5,864 nucleotides of DNA from CAZMCT01 sp964564785. Its GTDB lineage: Bacteria > Planctomycetota > Phycisphaerae > UBA1845 > Fen-1342. The stretch lies in NCBI GenBank assembly GCA_964564785.1, contig CAZMCT010000174.1, forward strand, positions 1 to 5,864, given 5' to 3'. The position numbers and the translations under genes are program-made. Below the pieces are notes generated by a model. The model was not told the origin of the DNA and ran no database searches. It saw nothing but the letters and a program-made list of their open reading frames with translations. This document shows, in pieces, positions 1-3,296 of the stretch; position 1 is the stretch's first letter, and the number at the start of each line of letters is the position of its first letter.

Positions 1-126
1 GCGCTGAACGTGGCGCGGCTGGCGGGGCTGCTCGCGCTGGTTTTGGCGATCGGGCTGCTCGTGGGCGCGGCGGCGCTCGCGCGGGTGCTGCGGACGCCGC
101 TGCTGCCGGCGCTGCGGGCGGAGTAG
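1..126 (+). CDS. C-terminal end of an unidentified membrane protein (partial)
   Basis: The first reading frame is open from base 1 to a TAG stop at 124-126 and gives 41 residues of a protein that begins left of the window. Residues about 5-27 form one strongly hydrophobic Leu/Ala/Val/Gly segment with arginines at both ends (R6, then R28 and R32), which looks like a final transmembrane helix. A short Leu/Pro/Arg tail follows and ends in R-A-E. No family motif is visible, so I assign no function; a permease, a transporter subunit or any polytopic inner-membrane protein would fit. It is convergent with the adenosylhomocysteinase gene to its right. The call rests on the open frame and the helix pattern alone; in such GC-rich DNA a short open frame can arise by chance. 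Confidence 0.55.
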   Translation, partial: ALNVARLAGLLALVLAIGLLVGAAALARVLRTPLLPALRAE

Positions 127-251
127 GCAGGTCCCGCGGACAAGAGGGGGCGAGCCGGGGGCGACCGGGCCGCCAGCACTGCCGCGCAGCGTTCGGAATG
201 ACCACGGCGAGCACGCGGGTCAATCCTCCCGAGAAGACTCCGAAGCGGGGC

Positions 252-267
252 GGCGGGCGATCCCGCC
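252..267. other. Perfect 6-bp stem-loop
   Basis: GGCGGG (252-257), tetraloop CGAT, CCCGCC (262-267). It lies about 125 bases past the end of the membrane-protein gene. It could contribute to transcription termination of that gene, but no T-run follows it. Confidence 0.35.
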
Positions 268-306
268 ACTCCGCGCTGGGATACGATTGGTGTGCTGGCT
301 ACGTTT

Positions 307-333
307 GGCAGCCCGTTGAAAAAGGGAGCTGGC
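307..333 (+). repeat. CCCG(T/C)TGAAAAAGGG motif, copy 1
   Basis: The plus strand reads CCCGTTGAAAAAGGG at 312-326, with the arms CAGC before and GCTG after giving a bulged stem and an A-rich loop. The same 15-mer with a single T/C change (CCCGCTGAAAAAGGG) lies on the minus strand immediately after the large peptidase gene, at 3279-3293. Two copies in non-coding DNA suggest a dispersed intergenic motif. From memory, similar 'GTTGAAAAAGGG' strings are common in planctomycete intergenic DNA, but I cannot confirm this here. Confidence 0.45.
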
Positions 334-464
334 TTCACGCCCACCCAACATCGTGGCATAGGCTATTCGCCCGCGTTCCTACTCTCCGTCTGCTCTCGCG
401 GTGTCTGTCCCCGCTCTCAACCGGATCACGTCTTGCCGAGACGGCAGTGGCACCCGGCGCGGAT

Positions 465-519
465 ACGCCGGACTCGGAGGTCCGGCGTCAGTTGCTACGC
501 GCAACTCGGCCTTCGGCCG
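465..519 (-). terminator. Three abutting hairpins directly after the ahcY stop
   Basis: Reading leftward from the ahcY stop (520-522), three perfect stem-loops follow almost without gaps. At 519-507 there is a 5-bp stem CGGCC/GGCCG with a GAA loop. At 506-490 there is a 6-bp stem AGTTGC/GCAACT with a 5-base loop. At 488-465 there is a 9-bp stem ACGCCGGAC/GTCCGGCGT with a 6-base loop. Only base 489 is unpaired between them. The position is right for 3'-end formation or mRNA stabilisation of ahcY, and the structure would also act on the convergent transcript. No T-tract follows, so a Rho-dependent or RNA-stabilising role is as likely as intrinsic termination. Confidence 0.45.
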
Positions 520-1872
520 CTACGTCCCTTCCCCCGAACTTGCCAGGTACTCCACCTGCTCCGGCGTCAGTTTGTCGATGCGGATGTTCATCGCCTGGAG
601 CTTCAGGCGCGCGACCTGAGCCTCGATCTCACTCGGAACGTCGTGGACCGCGACGCCGAGCTTGCGGCCCGACTTCGCGATCCACTCCGCGCACAACGCC
701 TGCGTCGCGAAACTCATGTCCATCACGCTCGCCGGGTGGCCGGTCGCGGCGCTCAGGTTCACCAGCCGGCCGTCGGCGAGGAGGAAGATGCTGCGGCCAT
801 GGGAGGGACGGGACGCCCGCGAATTCCGCCCGGACGGCCGCGGCGCCTGTGCCACCCCGCGTGACGCCCGTGCCGCCCGGCCGTTCTTCAGTCGGAACTC
901 GGTGACCAGCGGCCGAACATCCGGAATCACCTGCGACGACATGCTCGCCAGAGCCGGGATGTCGATCTCGACGTCGAAGTGCCCGCTGTTGCAGACGATG
1001 GCGCCGTCGCGCATCTTTGCGAAGTGCTCGGCCCGCAAGACGTGCTTGTTGCCGGTGACCGTGATGAACACCTCGCCGAACGCGGCCGCCTCAGCCATCG
1101 GCCGCACGTCGAACCCGTCCATGACCGCTTCGAGCGCCTTCAGCGGATCGATTTCGGTGACCGTGACGATGGCGCCGGCGCCGCGGGCCCGCATGGCCAC
1201 GCCGCGGCCGCACCAGCCGTAGCCGACCACGACCACGCGCTTGCCGGCCAACAGCACGTCGGTCGCCCGCAGGACGCCGTCGAGCGTGCTCTGTCCGGTT
1301 CCGTAGCGGTTGTCGAAGAGGTGCTTGGTGTCGGCGTCGTTGACGGCCACGACCGGAAAGCGGAGCTTGCCCTCGGCCGCCATGGCCCGCAGGCGGATGA
1401 CGCCGGTGGTGGTCTCCTCCATGCTGGCAATGACGCCGGCGGCCTCTTTCTGCCGCTTGGTATGTAGTGTGTTCACCAGGTCGGCCCCGTCGTCCATGGT
1501 GATCTGCGGCCGGGTGTCGATCACCGCGTGGAGGTGGTCGTAAAAGACCTTCACGCTCTCGCCGCGGCGGGCGAAGACGGGAATACCGAAATCTTGGACC
1601 AGGCTCGCGGCCGTCGCATCCTGCGTACTGAGCGGGTTCGAGGCGCACAGCGCGACCGCGGCGCCGCCTTCGCGGAGCGTCCGCATGAGATTCGCGGTTT
1701 CGCTGGTAACGTGCATGCAGCAGCCGACGTGCAGCCCGCGGAGCGGCTTCTCGCGCGCGAAGCGTTGGCGAATCAGCGCCAGGACCGGCATGTCGCGGTC
1801 GGCCCATTCGATCTTCTTCCGGCCGGCGCCGGCCAGCCTCAGGTCCGTGACGTCACAGAGCTTCTTCGCCAT
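520..1872 (-). CDS. ahcY: Adenosylhomocysteinase with an in-frame 28-residue insertion
   Basis: S-adenosylhomocysteine hydrolase is a cytoplasmic NAD-dependent enzyme that reversibly splits S-adenosylhomocysteine into homocysteine and adenosine, relieving product inhibition of methyltransferases and feeding the methionine cycle. The predicted product has 450 residues. Family motifs in order: HVTSETANL (54-62), DDGADLVN (127-134), EETTTGV (152-158), the catalytic block NDADTKHLFDN (178-188; N178, K183, D187 and N188 match human N181, K186, D190 and N191), the NAD-binding loop GYGWCGRG (217-224), TGNKHVL (273-279) and NSGHFD (295-300). The C-terminus is the short form ending near EYLAS, without the KPDHYRY tail of longer enzymes. 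Residues 333-360 are an Arg/Ala/Ser/Pro-rich insertion absent from the family as I know it; without it the length would be a normal 422. I chose the ATG at 1872 because GAGGAG sits nine bases upstream and the protein then begins MAKKLCDV; an in-frame GTG at 1926 has no such support. Confidence 0.96.
   Translation of the reverse strand: MAKKLCDVTDLRLAGAGRKKIEWADRDMPVLALIRQRFAREKPLRGLHVGCCMHVTSETANLMRTLREGGAAVALCASNPLSTQDATAASLVQDFGIPVFARRGESVKVFYDHLHAVIDTRPQITMDDGADLVNTLHTKRQKEAAGVIASMEETTTGVIRLRAMAAEGKLRFPVVAVNDADTKHLFDNRYGTGQSTLDGVLRATDVLLAGKRVVVVGYGWCGRGVAMRARGAGAIVTVTEIDPLKALEAVMDGFDVRPMAEAAAFGEVFITVTGNKHVLRAEHFAKMRDGAIVCNSGHFDVEIDIPALASMSSQVIPDVRPLVTEFRLKNGRAARASRGVAQAPRPSGRNSRASRPSHGRSIFLLADGRLVNLSAATGHPASVMDMSFATQALCAEWIAKSGRKLGVAVHDVPSEIEAQVARLKLQAMNIRIDKLTPEQVEYLASSGEGT
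793..882 (-). repeat. 84-base in-frame insertion in ahcY with 5-base direct repeats
   Basis: CGGCC occurs at 794-798 and again at 878-882. Deleting the 84 bases 799-882 rejoins codons that read L-K-N-G-R-S-I-F-L, exactly the hairpin expected in this enzyme family. The insert is a multiple of three and has no stop in the ahcY frame. Its ends are imperfect inverted repeats: GGGAGGGACGGG at 801-812, and GGGCGGCACGGG on the other strand of 867-878, matching at 10 of 12 bases. The centre holds the palindrome GCCGCGGC (837-844). Bases 838-853 match 3250-3265 at 15 of 16 positions. It encodes no transposase, so it resembles a small non-autonomous or REP/RPE-like element. The target duplication and mobility are inferences from this one copy. 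Confidence 0.6.
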
Positions 1873-1881
1873 ACGCTTGAA

Positions 1882-1887
1882 CTCCTC
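1882..1887 (-). promoter_or_regulatory. Ribosome binding site of ahcY
   Basis: The minus strand reads GAGGAG here, nine bases before the ATG at 1872. It decides the start in favour of this ATG over the upstream in-frame GTG at 1926. Confidence 0.8.
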
Positions 1888-1906
1888 GACCCAGGGCCGA
1901 CGGGCG

Positions 1907-1924
1907 GGGTGCGCACCGGCACCC
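1907..1924 (-). other. Hairpin in the ahcY leader
   Basis: On the minus strand GGGTGC-CGGTGC-GCACCC forms a perfect 6-bp stem with a 6-base loop. A competing 10-base palindrome GGTGCGCACC (1908-1917) overlaps it. It lies between the predicted transcription start and the ribosome binding site. I do not recognise the S-adenosylhomocysteine riboswitch core in this 68-base leader, so a regulatory role is only possible, not shown. Confidence 0.35.
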
Positions 1925-1946
1925 ACGCCGGCGGCGCGGAACGGCG

Positions 1947-1975
1947 TTTATCCGGGTTCCGGCGGTCGTTGTCAA
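1947..1975 (-). promoter_or_regulatory. Sigma-70-type promoter for ahcY
   Basis: The minus strand has a perfect -35 box TTGACA (1975-1970), a 17-base spacer, and GATAAA (1952-1947) as the -10 box, matching four of six consensus positions. Transcription would start near 1940 and give a leader of about 68 bases. The match stands out in otherwise very GC-rich DNA, and it lies in the gap after the DUF1570 gene, so ahcY can be expressed independently of its upstream neighbour. Confidence 0.6.
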
Positions 1976-2006
1976 CCCGCGGGCGGGCAAGCGGATGCAC
2001 CGATCG

Positions 2007-2029
2007 AGCGCCTGCGGCGGTGCGGCGCT
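2007..2029 (-). terminator. Possible weak hairpin at the end of the DUF1570 gene
   Basis: AGCGCC-(11 bases)-GGCGCT gives a perfect 6-bp stem that overlaps the TAG stop at 2028-2030. It has no T-run after it and may be a chance GC palindrome. Confidence 0.25.
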
Positions 2030-3065
2030 AGCGGTTCTCGGGCCGGCTGCGGACATGCTTGATCCAGAACGTCGTCATGTGGGCGCAGGTGTCCGGTCCG
2101 AAATACTCGGCCGTGATTCGGGCGGTGTTGCGACCGTCGTCACGCGCGAGGTCGCGGATGTAGTCGTGGAGCCGCCGGCGGCCGGTCGGATCGGCGATGA
2201 GCAGGTGCACGAGCGTGTAAGCCTCGGCGTAGAACAGGTTGCGGCGGCGGAGATCCTCGAAGCCGCTGATGTGGATGGGGGTGGGGTCGTAGAACTGGGC
2301 CCGGCTGGCCTGGACGACCTCGCTGAGTGGGATGCTGAGGTCCTTGTCGAGCGCCTTGCGGACGAGCTTCCACAGGTCCGGATCGGGCACGAACGTGAGG
2401 CCGCCGCGGTCGACGCGGGCGGTGCCGTAATAGGTCGCCAGGCCCTCGTTGAGCCACATCGGCGGGTCCTTGAGATAGCGATGCACGAACTGGTGGAAGG
2501 CCTCGTGAAAAAGCACCTCGGCCGTGTCGTCGGGGTTTCCGCGATCGAGGATCAGCAGGACGCCGGGGCCGGACAGGAACATCCCGCCGGTGTGCTCGGT
2601 GGAACCGCGCAGGAACTCGCGGCCGAAATCCTGATACTCGTTGTCGGTGCCGAAGACCAGCACGCGGAAGCGGCGGGCCTCGTCCTCCTGATCCATGGTG
2701 CGGGGCGGGGCCTCGTCGGGCGCGGCCGATTTCGCGTCGACCCGGGCGGACTTTTTTCCGCTCTTGGCGAGCTTGCGCGCCGGCCGCGGGGACTTCGCGG
2801 GTTGGGCGGCCGACGGCGAAGTCGCGGGCTGAGCGTCCTTGAGCACTTCCGCGAAGCCGGCCGCGTACTCGCGGTGGATGAACTCGAGCAACCGGCCGTA
2901 CTCCTGGAGCGCACGGTCACTGACGGTTCCGGCCAGGAGGTAATGGTCGGTCTCCAAGCGGACGTTCAGGTCCTTGAGGCGCTCTTCGAGCCGCGTGCTC
3001 TGCGCGGGGGCGCCGCACGGGAGCAGCAGAAGCAGAGCACCAAGCGTCAGGCCGCGGGCGGGCAC
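2028..3065 (-). CDS. Exported DUF1570 / peptidase-MA-like putative metallopeptidase
   Basis: The product is a 345-residue protein. Residues 1-21 form a signal peptide: MPARG, a Leu/Ala-rich core, then A-P-A at 19-21 as a signal peptidase I site. The protein is therefore expected outside the cytoplasmic membrane. Residues about 78-125 are a low-complexity Ala/Pro/Lys/Ser linker. The catalytic-looking part starts at FRVLVFGT (133-140). It contains HEAFH (187-191), and WLNEG follows at 204-208, so H187, H191 and E207 can be the zinc ligands of a gluzincin and E188 the general base. This order matches the DUF1570 and peptidase MA families, which are common in planctomycetes; substrates are unknown. 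The GTG start at 3065 is chosen because GAGGAG lies six bases upstream and the signal peptide begins there. It lies 231 bases after the large peptidase gene and 155 bases before ahcY, in the same direction. Proteolytic activity is inferred, not shown. Confidence 0.85.
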   Translation of the reverse strand: MPARGLTLGALLLLLPCGAPAQSTRLEERLKDLNVRLETDHYLLAGTVSDRALQEYGRLLEFIHREYAAGFAEVLKDAQPATSPSAAQPAKSPRPARKLAKSGKKSARVDAKSAAPDEAPPRTMDQEDEARRFRVLVFGTDNEYQDFGREFLRGSTEHTGGMFLSGPGVLLILDRGNPDDTAEVLFHEAFHQFVHRYLKDPPMWLNEGLATYYGTARVDRGGLTFVPDPDLWKLVRKALDKDLSIPLSEVVQASRAQFYDPTPIHISGFEDLRRRNLFYAEAYTLVHLLIADPTGRRRLHDYIRDLARDDGRNTARITAEYFGPDTCAHMTTFWIKHVRSRPENR

Positions 3066-3071
3066 GGTTCG

Positions 3072-3077
3072 CTCCTC
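3072..3077 (-). promoter_or_regulatory. Ribosome binding site of the DUF1570 gene
   Basis: The minus strand reads GAGGAG six bases before the GTG at 3065-3063. It supports the non-ATG start. Confidence 0.75.
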
Positions 3078-3085
3078 ACGCGGGC

Positions 3086-3091
3086 AGTATA
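3086..3091 (-). promoter_or_regulatory. -10 box candidate for the DUF1570 gene
   Basis: TATACT on the minus strand matches the -10 consensus at five of six positions and would start transcription about 13 bases before the GTG, leaving a very short leader that holds the ribosome binding site. I see no good TTGACA-like box 17 bases upstream, so the promoter may depend on an activator or another sigma factor. Confidence 0.45.
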
Positions 3092-3103
3092 CCGCGGTCG
3101 GGG

Positions 3104-3131
3104 CGCGGGCGTGGCGTTCGGAGCGCCCGCG
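3104..3131. promoter_or_regulatory. 8-bp inverted repeat at the -35 region, possible operator
   Basis: CGCGGGCG (3104-3111) and CGCCCGCG (3124-3131) are perfect inverted arms whose centres are 20 bp apart, about two helical turns. They overlap the place where the -35 element of the DUF1570 promoter should be. A dimeric regulator could bind here. A chance GC palindrome or an RNA hairpin in a longer transcript is equally possible. Confidence 0.3.
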
Positions 3132-3249
3132 TGCGTCGGCGCATCGGTCTCGTTGTGCGTCGCGCGATCAGATTCGCCGGCTACCAGCGTGTGGAGAAAG
3201 GCGCCGGCTCCGTGTCAACCCACCATTACGGCAGCGCCTAAAGCTGCTC

Positions 3250-3265
3250 CCGCGGTGCCTGTGCC
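3250..3265 (-). repeat. 16-base motif shared with the ahcY insertion
   Basis: CCGCGGTGCCTGTGCC (plus-strand reading) matches CCGCGGCGCCTGTGCC at 838-853 inside the ahcY insertion at 15 of 16 bases and in the same orientation. It sits in the 231-base gap after the large peptidase gene, next to the CCCGCTGAAAAAGGG motif. It may be part of a dispersed repeat, but a match of this length can occur by chance in GC-rich DNA. Confidence 0.35.
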
Positions 3266-3275
3266 TGTTTTCAAC

Positions 3276-3296
3276 CAACCCTTTTTCAGCGGGTTG
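3276..3296 (-). terminator. Stem-loop directly after the large peptidase gene; CCCG(T/C)TGAAAAAGGG motif copy 2
   Basis: On the minus strand CAACCC-GCTGAAAAA-GGGTTG gives a perfect 6-bp stem and a 9-base A-rich loop that starts immediately after the TAA stop (3299-3297). The position suits a transcription end signal, but what follows (GTTGAAAACAGG) is not a T-tract. It shares 14 of 15 core bases with the motif at 312-326. Confidence 0.4.

Larger units (their letters stand above)
127..519. other. Intergenic region between convergent genes, no gene seen
   Basis: This 393-base stretch separates the stop of the plus-strand membrane protein from the stop of the minus-strand ahcY. Open frames here run on into antisense of ahcY and have no recognisable protein content. 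It holds several perfect stem-loops: GGCGGG-CGAT-CCCGCC at 252-267, TGCCG-AGA-CGGCA at 434-446, and three abutting hairpins at 465-519. It also has a CCCGTTGAAAAAGGG motif at 312-326 that recurs after another gene. None of the hairpins has a following T-run, so none is a textbook intrinsic terminator, although convergent ends are where terminators would be expected. I see no tRNA, rRNA or CRISPR repeat. Confidence 0.6.

Noticed and set aside
198..905. Plus-strand open frames starting in the left intergenic region (198 and 292)
   Set aside because: Most of their length is antisense to ahcY, and the translation is Arg/Pro/Ser-rich without any domain. No gene is needed to explain them.
1873..1926. 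Longer ahcY start at the GTG at 1926
   Set aside because: The added 18 residues match nothing in the family, while the ATG at 1872 has GAGGAG at good spacing.
1873..1950. SAH riboswitch upstream of ahcY
   Set aside because: The leader contains a hairpin and GAGGAG, but I could not find the conserved riboswitch core; GAGGAG is explained as the ribosome binding site.
1528..2031. Plus-strand open frame over the ahcY 5' end
   Set aside because: Antisense to conserved ahcY codons and its promoter region; a shadow.
3009..3026. Lipoprotein signal in the DUF1570 protein (C17)
   Set aside because: The residue before the cysteine is proline, which does not fit the lipobox; A-P-A at 19-21 is a better signal peptidase I site.
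3231..3247. GCAGC-7-GCTGC stem in the gap before the DUF1570 gene
   Set aside because: A 5-bp GC stem without context or repeat support; expected by chance in this composition.
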